A DNA stretch of 64,000 nucleotides from Nocardiopsis eucommiae. Its GTDB lineage: Bacteria > Actinomycetota > Actinomycetes > Streptosporangiales > Streptosporangiaceae. The DNA lies in NCBI GenBank assembly GCA_018388625.1, contig CP074402.1, forward strand, positions 2,418,001-2,482,000, given 5' to 3'. Shown here piece by piece: positions 40,898 through 50,008 of the stretch. Both the position numbers and the translations under genes were made by a program. The notes under the pieces are model-generated. The model was not told the DNA's origin. It did no database searches and saw only the letters and a program-made list of their open reading frames with translations. Within the stretch, counting starts at the first letter, position 1; every line of letters begins with the position of its first letter.

Positions 40898-41482
40898 ATG
40901 CCCGTCTTTCAGTTCAACCCGCCGGAACGGTTCGTCGCCGGGACCGTCGGCCAGCCTGGGGACCGCACCTTCTTCCTCCAGGCCGTCGGTGAGGGTCGCA
41001 TCACCAGCGTCGTGCTGGAGAAGTCCCAGGTGGAGGCCCTGGCCACCCGTATCGAGGAGCTGCTGGAAGAGGTGCACCGCCGCTTCGGAGCGCCGCCGGA
41101 CGACGTCGCGCCGCCCGAGGACGACGGTCCGCTGCAACAGCCCATCGAGCAGGACTTCCGGGTGGGCACCCTCGCCCTGGCGTGGGACGCCGAGGTGGCC
41201 CGCGTCATCATCGAGGCCCAGGAGATCGACGAGACCGCCACCGAGGAGCTGGTCGAGGACGACGACGAGGAGGAGCTGGAGGTCTTCGCGGAGGAGGCCC
41301 CCGCCCACCGTGACGTCCTGCGTGTCTACCTCAGGCCCGGAGAGGCGCGCGCCTTCGCCGGACGCGCCCTGAAGGTCGTCTCCGCCGGGCGCCCCGACTG
41401 CCCGCTCTGCGGCCGTCCGCTCGACCCCAACGGTCACATCTGCGCGCGCCAGAACGGCTACCGCCCGGACCGTCTCGTCTGA
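40898..41482 (+). CDS. DUF3090 protein
   Basis: 194 aa, start MPVFQFNPPERFVAGTVGQP, a hallmark of DUF3090. The C-terminus has a Cys motif CPLCGRPLDPNGHICARQNGY (C-x2-C and His, Cys), which looks like a zinc knuckle. Genome context in actinobacteria is always with the phosphomutase and the SCO1664-like protein. Function unknown; some form of phosphate-linked regulation is plausible. Confidence 0.93.
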   Translation: MPVFQFNPPERFVAGTVGQPGDRTFFLQAVGEGRITSVVLEKSQVEALATRIEELLEEVHRRFGAPPDDVAPPEDDGPLQQPIEQDFRVGTLALAWDAEVARVIIEAQEIDETATEELVEDDDEEELEVFAEEAPAHRDVLRVYLRPGEARAFAGRALKVVSAGRPDCPLCGRPLDPNGHICARQNGYRPDRLV

Positions 41483-41490
41483 GGCACCTC

Positions 41491-42287
41491 GTGGACGACG
41501 ACACCTGCGGTTCCCCGACCGCCGCCGAACCGCCGCCGACGGCGACCACGGCGGCCTTCGGCGGACTCACCCCCGAGGAGGGGCTGGACCTCCTGCGCCG
41601 GGGGAGATCACGGTGGAGGGGCGCCTGACGGCGGCCTCCAACGCCACCCTGTACTGCACGGTCTCCGACGGCGACCGTTCCGCCGTGTGCGTGTACAAGC
41701 CGGTGGCGGGGGAGCGGCCCCTGTGGGACTTCCCCGACGGCACGCTCGCCGGGCGTGAGGTGTCGGCCTATGCGGTCTCCGAGGCGCTCGGCTGGTCCGT
41801 GGTGCCGCCCACCGTCCACCGGGACGGCCCCTACGGCGAGGGCATGGTCCAGCTGTGGGTGCACGGCGACACCACCGTCGACCTCGTCGCGCTCTCCCGT
41901 GAGACCGAGCACGCGGGGCTGCGCCGGATGGCCGTCCTGGACGCGGTGATCAACAACTCCGACCGCAAGATCGGCCACCTGCTCCCTACGCCGGAGGGGC
42001 ACCTGTACGGCTGCGACCACGGGGTGTCCTTCGCGGAGGACTACAAACTGCGCACGGTCCTGTGGCAGTGGCAGGGGCAGCCCCTCACCGACGAGGCGCT
42101 GATCGCCCTGGCCTCCCTGCGCACCAGGCTGCGCGCCTCGGACGATCCGCTCGGCGCGACGCTGGCCACCCACCTGACCGGGCCCGAGGCCTACGCGGTG
42201 CGCGAACGCGTGGACCTGCTCATCCACCACGGCATCCACCCCTACCCGGCCCCTGACTGGCCCTCCGTCCCCTGGCCTCCCGTGTGA
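41491..42287 (+). CDS. SCO1664-family protein (PI3/4-kinase-like fold); one frameshift near 41601
   Basis: About 265 aa. GTG at 41491, eight bases after the DUF3090 stop, opens a 37-residue leader ([13 protein letters not shown]) that continues in the next frame ([18 protein letters not shown]) once one G is added to the run at 41600-41604. Kinase-like features: the Lys in [18 protein letters not shown], then [19 protein letters not shown] (catalytic Asp/Asn) and [11 protein letters not shown] third member of the conserved block. Function unproven; protein or lipid kinase is inference. Confidence 0.88.
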
Positions 42288-42322
42288 CCTGTGTGAGCAG
42301 TCTCAACCGCCCAACACGCGGA

Positions 42323-42334
42323 TACCGGTCGGTA
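42323..42334. promoter_or_regulatory. TACCGG-type near palindrome upstream of HAD gene
   Basis: taccggtcggta, about 33 bp upstream of the HAD start, pairs except at the two central positions. Related to 8253-8264 and 22593-22604. Confidence 0.3.
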
Positions 42335-42366
42335 GGAATGGCGCCTTAGTGGTCCGTACCTGCACA

Positions 42367-43170
42367 ATGGGGCACGTGAGCAACGAGTGGAACTACCTTT
42401 TCGACATGGACGGCGTGCTCGTACGCGAGGAGCACCTGATCCCCGGAGCGGACACGCTCATCGCGGAGCTGCGCGAGCAGGGGACCCCGTTCATGGTGTT
42501 GACGAACAACTCCATCTACACCCCGCGCGACCTGAGGGCGCGGCTGCTCAACACCGGGCTGGACATCCCCGAGGAGTCCATCTGGACCTCCGCCCTGGCC
42601 ACGGCCCAGTTCCTCCAGACCCAGCGCCCCGGCGGCTCGGCCTACGTGGTCGGTGAGTCGGGCCTGACCACCGCCCTGCACAACGTGGGCTACGTGATGA
42701 CCGAGCGCGACCCCGACTACGTGGTGCTGGGGGAGACCCGCACCTACAGCTTCGAGGCCATCACCCGGGCGATCCGCCTGGTGCGCAACGGCGCCCGGTT
42801 CATCGCCACCAACCCCGACGAGACCGGGCCCAGCGCGGAGGGGCCGCTCCCCGCGACCGGCGCCGTCGCCGCGCTGATCGAGAAGGCCACCGGCCGCCGC
42901 CCCTACTTCGTGGGCAAGCCGAACCCCCTCATGATGCGCTCGGCGCTGCGCCGGATCGGCGCGCACTCGGAGAACACCCTCATGGTCGGTGACCGCATGG
43001 ACACCGACGTGCTCAGCGGCCTGGAGGCCGGACTCCAGACCGTCCTGGTGCTCTCGGGCATCTCCGGCCGCGACACCGCCGACCAGTTCCCGTACCGGCC
43101 CACCCGGGTGCTCGGCTCGGTCAAGGAGCTCGTGGGTCACACCCAGGACCCCTTCGGCACCGGGGCCTGA
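42367..43170 (+). CDS. HAD-IIA family hydrolase (NagD-like phosphatase)
   Basis: 267 aa. HAD motifs: FDMDGVL (DxD nucleophile), VLTNNS (motif II), Lys in [10 protein letters not shown] and acidic pair in [14 protein letters not shown]. NagD-type cap between motifs II and III. ATG at 42367 or GTG at 42376; no convincing ribosome site for either. Dephosphorylates small phosphates such as sugar phosphates or nucleotides. Confidence 0.9.
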   Translation: MGHVSNEWNYLFDMDGVLVREEHLIPGADTLIAELREQGTPFMVLTNNSIYTPRDLRARLLNTGLDIPEESIWTSALATAQFLQTQRPGGSAYVVGESGLTTALHNVGYVMTERDPDYVVLGETRTYSFEAITRAIRLVRNGARFIATNPDETGPSAEGPLPATGAVAALIEKATGRRPYFVGKPNPLMMRSALRRIGAHSENTLMVGDRMDTDVLSGLEAGLQTVLVLSGISGRDTADQFPYRPTRVLGSVKELVGHTQDPFGTGA

Positions 43171-43194
43171 CCGGTCCCGGACCCGGACACGACG

Positions 43195-43229
43195 ACGGGG
43201 GCGGTGGATCTCACGTCCACCGCCCCCGT
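43195..43229. terminator. Bidirectional terminator between HAD gene and rbpA
   Basis: A 14-bp stem (acgggggcggtgga / tccaccgcccccgt) with a seven-base loop between converging genes. Confidence 0.8.
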
Positions 43230-43266
43230 ATCCGTCGTGGGGCAGGCCCTCGGGCCGTCCCAGGGG

Positions 43267-43650
43267 TCAGGCGCTCTGCCGCTGCTTGGCGATCTCCTCG
43301 ACCTTCGCCGCCTCTTCGCGGCGACGGGCGCGGAGCAGTTCCAGCCGCTCGGCGAGAACCTCCTCCAGATCCTCCATGCTGCGGCGTTCGAGCAGCATGT
43401 CCCAGTGGGTGCGGACCGGTTTGGTGTTCTTGGGTTCCTCGCCGCCGCCGTCACGGCGCAGTGCGCGGTCGCCGCAGAAACGGCATTCCCATTCGGCGGG
43501 GATTTCGGCCTCGGTCGCGAAGGTGACCGAGAAGCGGTGACCCCGGGTACAGTCGTAGGTGACTTCCTGCCGGGGAGCCAGGTCGGTGTTGCGGTCGTTC
43601 TCGTAGCTCGTCGCCCCGAGCCGTGTGCCGCGAAGTGCTCGCTCGGCCAT
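43267..43650 (-). CDS. rbpA: RNA polymerase-binding protein RbpA
   Basis: 127 aa. LRGTRLGATSYENDRNTDLA is the start of the family core; YDCTRGHRFSVTF and WECRFCGDRAL supply the zinc-binding Cys/His, and KPVRTHWDMLLERRSMEDLEEVL is the sigma-interacting C-terminal helix. RbpA stabilises open complexes with group 1 sigma factors and is found only in actinobacteria. ATG at 43650. Confidence 0.96.
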   Translation of the reverse strand: MAERALRGTRLGATSYENDRNTDLAPRQEVTYDCTRGHRFSVTFATEAEIPAEWECRFCGDRALRRDGGGEEPKNTKPVRTHWDMLLERRSMEDLEEVLAERLELLRARRREEAAKVEEIAKQRQSA

Positions 43651-44293
43651 CGTGTGGGTGCCTCCAGGCGCTTGTGCGGTCTCGCGGGGTGTAACGCGTC
43701 GGTCCACGTCAAGATTCCCCACTGACCTGAGGTCGAACCTCCCCGGCGGACGCGGGAGCCCGCCCGCGCCACGAGGGCCCGCCTCACCGAGCCCCTCCGG
43801 TGGTTGTGACCTGCACCACCCTAGGGGTCGGGGCCCCGAAGTCCGCGCACCCACCCCGACACACCCGACGCCGGACGCCGGGGCCGCCCCTCCGTACGGC
43901 ACCCGGTCCGGCGTGGTCCGGGGTCCCCGAGGTCGGTGAGGTCCTATTCGGACGGTCCCGTATTCGCACGTCGGCGCGGTTTGGGAAAGGCGCACGGGGA
44001 TTCGGTCCGCGTTCCGCCGGGATTCTCCGGGAGATCGATTCGCTCCGATCCGGTGATGTGTCGACCCTCGTGCCGTATCGCGGGCTTTGTCTGATAACTC
44101 CAGTAATTGTCATTGTTCTGACATGGGAGGCAGTTGGGCCAAGTGGTATCTTTGCTCGCTGTGTGAACAAAGGGCAGGTTGAAGGCCGTGCGACCGCCTA
44201 TGTAACACAACAGTGCACGTGGGCCGAGGATGCCCGTCCGGCGTGCCCTTCGGCGTGTACAAAGAGTGAGGACGTGTCCGGACATGGAGCACC
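43651..44293. other. Intergenic region between rbpA and the conservon
   Basis: 640 bp upstream of both divergent transcription units. The stretch 44040-44200 is noticeably richer in A and T (tgtctgataactccagtaatt) and is the probable conservon promoter region. The GGAG at 44286 serves the conservon start. The frames open here show no family features and no ribosome sites. Confidence 0.5.
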
Positions 44294-45642
44294 ATGACTG
44301 ACCAGACCCCCGTCCCGACGGAGCACCGCCCCTGGCGTCGACCACCCCGCGCTGGCTGCTCGTCCTGGTACCGGCCCTGCCCGCCTGGGGGTGGGCGCTC
44401 TGGGCGACCCGACCCGACGGGTGGGCCCCGGTCCTGACCGCCGGAGGGATCGCGCTCCTGCTGATCCTCGTCCTGGCGCTCCTCCTGGGCCGCCGGGACC
44501 GCGAGGCCGCCGAGCTGCGCGCCCGCGTCGACCGGGCCCATGCCGAGACAGCGGCGCTCGCCACGGAACTCCTGCCCCGGATGGTCGAGCAGCTGCGCTC
44601 CGGTGACTCCGCAGAGACCGTCCTGCACCGGATGCCCGAGGTGGCGGACCCCGCGATCGCCGCCGCCCTGCGGAGCGTGGCCACCGAGATCTCCGCCTCC
44701 GAACGCCGCCGCTCCGCCGCCATGGCCGCGTGCGCGACCGCCGCCGGACGGGTCCAGGCGCTGTCCACCACCATGCTCGCCGATCTGCGCCGCATGCAGG
44801 AGCGCCACGGAGACGGCGACGCCGGGGCCGACGTCCTCGGTGACCTCATGCGCCTGGACCACACCACCGCGCAGACCGGCCGGGTGGCCGACAGCATCGC
44901 GATTCTCACCGGCGCCAGATCGGGCCGCCGCTGGGGCCGGGCCATCCCCATGGAGAGCGTCCTGCGCGGCGCCATGGGCCGCATCGGTGCCTACCAGCGG
45001 GTGCGCACCCACAGCGTCACCAACCTGGCGGTCGCCGGGTTCGCCGCCGAGGGCGTCATCCACGCCCTGGCCGAGATCCTCGACAACGCGGCCAAGTTCT
45101 CCCCGCCCACCGCCGAGGTCCACGTCCACGTGGAGGAGGTCCAGGCGGGGATCGCCGTCATGGTCGAGGACGGCGGCCTCGTCATGGGCGAGGAGGCGCT
45201 GCGCCGGGCCCGCGACGCGGTCAGCGACGGCCTCGACATCACCACCATCTCCGGGACCCGCCTGGGACTCTCGGTCGTGGGCCGTATCGCGCAGCGCTAC
45301 GGCCTCGAAGTCTCCTTCCGCTCCTCCTCCAGGGGCGGTACCGCCGTGGTCCTGCTCCTGCCGCAGCGCATCGTGAAACCGCTGCCCGCCAGCGTCCCCG
45401 CACAGCCGATCACCGTTCCCGAGCCCTCCTCCCGCGAGACGGCGGCCTCCGCCGACACGGCCCCCGCCCCCATGGCGGACAGCGGACTGCCCATGCGCCG
45501 CCGGGGCCGGTCCCTCGCGGCGGCGGAACGCAACCGGCCCGCCCCCAAGGAGGCCGGCCCCCGCACCCCGTCCCAGGGGTTCGGCGCGTTCCGCTCCGCC
45601 GTGCGCGGCCAGGAGACGACCGACTCACCGAAGGAAGCATGA
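44294..45642 (+). CDS. cvnA: Conservon sensor ATPase CvnA-like; one frameshift near 44330
   Basis: About 450 aa, first gene of a conservon. Two N-terminal helices (WLLVLVPALPAWGWALW; GIALLLILVLALLLG) then a histidine kinase-like region without a clear H-box and a HATPase domain (LAEILDNAAKFSPP N-box; GTRLGLSVVGRIAQRYG G-box). The C-terminus is Pro/Ala/Ser-rich. ATG at 44294 follows GGAG; one missing C at 44329-44332 joins it to the main frame. Membrane-bound sensor of the Cvn GTPase module. Confidence 0.88.
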
Positions 45643-46046
45643 TGGACCTCAAGACGCTGACCTGGCTGCTCGAAGGCCTGCTGGAGCGCACCCCCGGCAC
45701 CCGACACGCCCTCGTGCTCTCCCGGGACGGCCTCAAGCTGTGCCACACCGCCGCGTTGGGCAACGACAGCGCCGACCACCTGGCCGCGATCGCGGCAGGG
45801 GTGCAGAGCCTCGCGCACAGCGCCTCCGTGGAGTTCGGTGACGGCCGCGGCGGCGTCCGGCAGGCGATGGCCGAGTTCTACGGCGGTCTCCTCTTCATCG
45901 TCGAGGCGGGGCACGGCACCCACCTCGCGGTCATCACCAGCGGTGAGGCCGAGCCCGGGCTGGTCGGCCACAACATGAACGAACTGGTCGAGCAGATGGG
46001 CGAGCACCTCACCACGCCGTCCCGAGTCGGAGCCGAAGCGGAGTGA
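45639..46046 (+). CDS. cvnB: Roadblock/LC7-domain protein CvnB-like
   Basis: 135 aa. LTWLLEGLLERTPGTRHALVLSRDGLKL is the roadblock start (shortened: LLERTPGTRHALVLSRDGL); a longin/roadblock fold with MAEFYGGLLFIVEAG in the middle. ATG overlaps the CvnA stop (ATGATG). Roadblock proteins act on small GTPases, here CvnD. Confidence 0.93.
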   Translation: MMDLKTLTWLLEGLLERTPGTRHALVLSRDGLKLCHTAALGNDSADHLAAIAAGVQSLAHSASVEFGDGRGGVRQAMAEFYGGLLFIVEAGHGTHLAVITSGEAEPGLVGHNMNELVEQMGEHLTTPSRVGAEAE

Positions 46047-46398
46047 GCCCGTACCGACGGGAGAGCCCGGACCGGCTCTACATCATCACCTCGGGCCGCA
46101 GCCGTGGCGCCGACGACTCCCTGGACGCCGTCGCCCTCATCGTCGCGGAGAGCGCGCCCGTCCCCGGTATGCAGTCCGAACACGCCGCCATCCTGCGCCT
46201 GTGCGTGAACCCCATGGCGGTCGTGGAGGTCGCGGCCCACCTGCGCCTGCCCGTGGCGGTCACCCGGATCCTGCTCACCGACCTCCTCGACACCGGCCGG
46301 GTCACCGCCCGCCACCCGGCCCCGGCGCCCTCACCGGCGCACCCCTCGCCTCCCCGGACGTGTTGGAGAAGGTGCTCGTTGCACTCCACAACCTCTGA
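46043..46398 (+). CDS. cvnC: DUF742 protein CvnC-like; one frameshift near 46321
   Basis: About 118 aa. RESPDRLYIITSGRSRG, ALIVAESAP and AILRLCVNPMAVVEVAAHLRLP are DUF742 signatures (a winged-helix-like fold). The GTG overlaps the CvnB stop. In the present sequence the frame runs on into the GTPase; adding one C at 46320-46323 gives the normal ending LASPDVLEKVLVALHNL. Regulator or adaptor in the conservon. Confidence 0.87.
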
Positions 46399-46993
46399 AC
46401 CCGCTCGCACTGACCAGCCGGTCACCCCGCTGGCCGACAGCACCGAACAGGCCCTGAAGATCGCCGTGGTCGGCGGATTCGGGGTCGGCAAGACCACCAT
46501 GGTCAGCTCCGTCAGCGAGATCCGCCCGCTGACCACCGAGGAGACCATGACGCGTGCCGGGGCGGGCATCGACGACCTCGAGGGAGTCGAGGGCAAGCGC
46601 ACCACCACCGTGGCCTTCGACTTCGGCCGCATCACCCTCGACGCCACCTCGGTCCTCTACCTGTTCGGCGCGCCCGGCCAGGAACGCTTCTGGTTCCTGT
46701 GGGACCGGCTGTTCACCGGCGCCCTGGGCGCGGTCGTGCTGGTCGACACCCGGCGCCTGGAGGACTGCTTCTACGCCATCGACCGACTGGAGGACCAGGG
46801 AACGCCCTTCGTCGTGGCGCACAACGACTTCGGCGCGTCCGAGCACACGTTGGAGGACGTGCGCACCGCCCTGGACCTGGACCCGGGCATCCCCCTGCTC
46901 CGCTGCGACGCCCGCGAGCGCGACTCGGCAAAGAGGGTGCTCATCGCCCTGGTGGAGCACGTGCGCTCCCTGATCACGGAAGGTGCCCGATGA
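46379..46993 (+). CDS. cvnD: Conservon GTP-binding protein CvnD-like
   Basis: About 204 aa. P-loop GGFGVGKTT, DxxG-like region LYLFGAPGQERFWFLWDRL (switch II) and base-recognition AHNDFG where NKxD is usual. Small GTPase of the Cvn type. A TTG at 46379 with GGAGAAGG in front is the likely start; it overlaps the end of cvnC by 20 bases. Cvn GTPases influence development and antibiotic production in Streptomyces. Confidence 0.9.
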   Translation: MHSTTSEPARTDQPVTPLADSTEQALKIAVVGGFGVGKTTMVSSVSEIRPLTTEETMTRAGAGIDDLEGVEGKRTTTVAFDFGRITLDATSVLYLFGAPGQERFWFLWDRLFTGALGAVVLVDTRRLEDCFYAIDRLEDQGTPFVVAHNDFGASEHTLEDVRTALDLDPGIPLLRCDARERDSAKRVLIALVEHVRSLITEGAR

Positions 46994-48171
46994 CCGGCTG
47001 TCCCGTCCAGCTGCACGGACCCGAGTTCCAGTCCGACCCGGGCGGCCTCTACGAGAGGATGCGGGCCGAGCACGGTCCGGTCGTGCCCGTGCGCATGGAG
47101 GGCGACGTCCCCGCCTGGCTGGTCGTCGGCTACCGGGAACTGCACCGGGTGATGAACGACACGACGACGTTCGCCCGCAGCTCCAGCCGCTGGAACTCCT
47201 GGCACCTGGTCCCCGCCGACTGGCCGATGCTGCCGATGGTGATCCAGCTGCCGTCGGTGCTCTACTCCGAGGGCGCCGAGCACCGCCGCCGCACCGGCGC
47301 GCTCAGCGACGCGCTGTCCGGCACCGACCTGCACGAGCTGCGCACCACCACCGCGCGCATGGCCGACCGGCTCATCGACGCGTTCTGCGCCACCGACGGC
47401 ACGGACCTGCGCACCTCCTACACGGCGCGGCTGCCCGCGCTCGTGCTCAGCTGGATGTACGGCCTGGACGACCCGCGCGGCGACCGCCTCGCCGACGACA
47501 TGAACACCATGATCGACGGCGGCCCCGACGCCATGGTCGCCCAGCAGGCGCTGATGGCCGCCATGGGCGAGCTGGTGGCGGAGCGCCGGGCCAGGCCCGG
47601 GCCGGACGTGGTCTCCCGCCTGCTCGGCCACCCCGCCCGGTACAGCGACGAGGAGGCGGTCCCCGAGCTCATCGTCCTGCTGGGCGGCGGGAACCAGCCG
47701 ACGGCGGAGTGGCTGGGCAACGCGCTCCGGCTGATGTTCACCGACGAACGCTTCGGCGCGTCCATCGCCGGTGCCCGCAACAGCGTGCAGGAGGCCCTGA
47801 ACGAGGTCCTGTGGGAGGACACCCCCACCCAGATCCACGCGGGCCGCTTCGCCGCGCACGACGTGGAGCTGGGAGGCCAGGTCATCCGCCAGGGCGACCT
47901 GGTGCTCCTCGGGATCTCGGGCGCCAACCGGGACCCCCTCGTGCGTTCCACCGCGGGCCGGATCGGTGACCGTGGCAGCCAGGCCCACCTGTCGTTCTCA
48001 CACGGCCCCCACCAGTGCCCCTACCCGGCCCGGGAGATCGCGGAGATCATCGCCGTCACCGGCGTCGAGGTGCTGGTGGACCGGCTCCCCGACATCGAGC
48101 TGGCGGTGCCCGCCGAGGAGCTGCGCTGGCGCCCCTCGCCCTGGGTGCGGGGGTCGCCTCCCTGCCCGTGA
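46990..48171 (+). CDS. Cytochrome P450-like protein of the conservon (CvnE-like), degenerate
   Basis: 393 aa; ATG at 46990 overlaps the CvnD stop. P450 fold with the haem ligand Cys343 in FSHGPHQCPYPA. Two normally invariant features are missing: the oxygen-activating acid/alcohol pair of the I-helix (GGGNQPT at 232-238 in place of AGxET) and the K-helix ExxR (EVLW in its place). Haem could still bind. Conservons often end in P450 genes. An electron-transfer or ligand-sensing role, rather than monooxygenation, is plausible. Confidence 0.85.
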   Translation: MTGCPVQLHGPEFQSDPGGLYERMRAEHGPVVPVRMEGDVPAWLVVGYRELHRVMNDTTTFARSSSRWNSWHLVPADWPMLPMVIQLPSVLYSEGAEHRRRTGALSDALSGTDLHELRTTTARMADRLIDAFCATDGTDLRTSYTARLPALVLSWMYGLDDPRGDRLADDMNTMIDGGPDAMVAQQALMAAMGELVAERRARPGPDVVSRLLGHPARYSDEEAVPELIVLLGGGNQPTAEWLGNALRLMFTDERFGASIAGARNSVQEALNEVLWEDTPTQIHAGRFAAHDVELGGQVIRQGDLVLLGISGANRDPLVRSTAGRIGDRGSQAHLSFSHGPHQCPYPAREIAEIIAVTGVEVLVDRLPDIELAVPAEELRWRPSPWVRGSPPCP

Positions 48172-48278
48172 CCTTCACCCCGACCGAACCCTACGGGGGC
48201 CACTGACCGTCAGTCCTCGTGTGCCCCGATCCCCGCGTCCTCCCCACCATCCCCCGAACCGACCCGAGGAGTGCACCG

Positions 48279-49528
48279 ATGTCCTGCCCTGTTCAGCATG
48301 GAAACGCCGGAACCGTCACCCTGGACCCCTACGTCGCGAACCTGCGCGCCGAACGCGAGATCCTCCACGCCGCAGGTCCGGTCACCCGTGTGGAGCTGCC
48401 CGACGGGGTGACCGCCTGGGCCGTCACGCACCACGAGGCCGCCCGCGCCGCGCTCACCGACCCGCGCCTGGTGAAGGACGTCGCCCACTGGGACGACTAC
48501 CAGCAGGGTCGGATCCCCGAGGCGTGGCCGCTGATGAGCACCATCCCGCCCACCCCCACCAACCTCCTCGGCACTGACGGAGCCGAGCACAAGCGCCTGC
48601 GCCTGCTCACCGCCAAGGCGTTCTCGGCCCGGAGTGTGGAGCGCCTGCGCCCCCGCGTCCACGACCTGACCGTCCAGCTCCTGGATGATCTGGAGGCCGG
48701 GGCGGACCAGCCGCTGGACCTCAAGGACGCCTTCGCCTTCAAACTCCCGATGAGCGTGATCGGTGAGCTCTACGGCGTGGACGAGGCCGAGTACGGCTAC
48801 CTCCGTGAGATGTACGTGAAGTTCTTCAGCGCGGTCACCGGGCCCGAGGAGTTCCTGGAGACCTACGCGACCCTGGAGCGCTACTACGAGGGCATGATCG
48901 CCGCGAAGCGCGCCAACCCGGGCGACGATCTGACCACCGAGCTCCTCAACGCCGGGGAGAACGGCGACGCGCTCACGGACCTGGAGGTCCGCGGGACCCT
49001 CCAGGTCGTCGTGGCGGCCGGGCACGAGACCACGGTCAACCTGCTGTGCAACGCCGTACGCGCCCTGCTGGCCCACCCCGAGCAGTTCGACCTGGTCAAG
49101 GAGGGCAGGGTCGGCTGGGACACGGTCGTGGAGGAGACCCTGCGCTTCGATCCGCCCACCTCCAACATGATCTTCCGGTTCGCCACCGAGGACGTGGAGC
49201 TCGGCGGCCGGACCATCCGCAAGGGGAGGCCCTGATGACCTCCTACGGCGCGATCAGCCGCGACCGTGACGAGCACGGCGAGGAACCGCACCCGGACACC
49301 TTCGACCTGACCCGGGAGAAGGGGCGCCACATGTCCTTCGGGTACGGGCCGCACGTGTGCCCGGGCTCCCACCTGGCCCGCATGGAGGGGCAGATCGCCC
49401 TGCCGCTGCTGTTCGAGCGCTTCCCCGACCTCCGGCTCGCCGTTCCGGACGAGAAGCTGGAGAACCACCCCTCCATCGTGGTCAACAGCCTCAAGGAACT
49501 GCCGGTCCTGCTGCGTCCGAACTCCTAG
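48279..49528 (+). CDS. Cytochrome P450 (CYP105/107-like); one frameshift near 49224
   Basis: About 416 aa. All P450 landmarks: AAGHETTVNLL (I-helix), EETLRFDPPTSNMIFRF (K-helix ExxR), GYGPHVCPGSHLARME (haem Cys). ATG at 48279 follows GAGGAG; one missing G at 49223-49226 explains the shift before the C-terminal third. It follows the degenerate P450 by 108 bp, so the two are probably a pair. Confidence 0.92.
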
Positions 49529-49598
49529 ACCGTCTCTCCCGGGGCGTTCCCGAACGACGGAGCGCCTCGGGGCTCGCAGAGCGGGCAGTGGGAACGAA

Positions 49599-49630
49599 CC
49601 GGGGTCGCCGACACGTGTCGGCGACCCCGG
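49599..49630 (+). terminator. Perfect 32-bp palindromic terminator after the conservon
   Basis: ccggggtcgccgacac followed directly by its exact complement. Located 70 bp after the last P450 stop, 380 bp before the next start. Confidence 0.8.
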
Positions 49631-50008
49631 TCGCGTGCCCGAGGGCGCGCTGGAGAGTGGGGGCAGGCCCGTGCGGAGCGGTCCCCGCGCCGTCGCGCGG
49701 AGCGTCCGATCGGATGCTCCGAGGGGGATCACGGTGAGGCGAACGGCGCACGGGGAGCGGCCACACCCGGTGTGTGGCCACCGCGCGGCGGTGTCGGGAC
49801 TCGGCCGAAAGACTGAGGAAGTGCACAGACTTCGGTGCGTTCGCCACGTCCCGGTGATCCCAGGGCACCGACCATCGTCACGCCCGCGTTCGTTCCTTCG
49901 GTGGACCCGCCGGTGGCGTCCCGCTCATTACATTGCCTTCCACGCCCCCAACCCAGCCCCCTGAGGACCGACACAGGGTCGGCGGGTCCGAACAGGCAAG
50001 GAGCCGCA

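Noticed and set aside
43784..44170. Minus-strand frame between rbpA and the conservon
   Set aside because: No ribosome site or family; includes the AT-rich promoter zone.
44294..49528. Conservon plus P450s plus nearby PPTase as a biosynthetic gene cluster
   Set aside because: No synthase, carrier protein or NRPS/PKS gene is present, and the P450s belong to the conservon by overlap and order. The PPTase is 33 kb away.
49835..50008. Longer N-terminus for the S33-type hydrolase from 49835
   Set aside because: It adds non-coding-like sequence ahead of a good signal peptide and an AAGGAG site at 50009.
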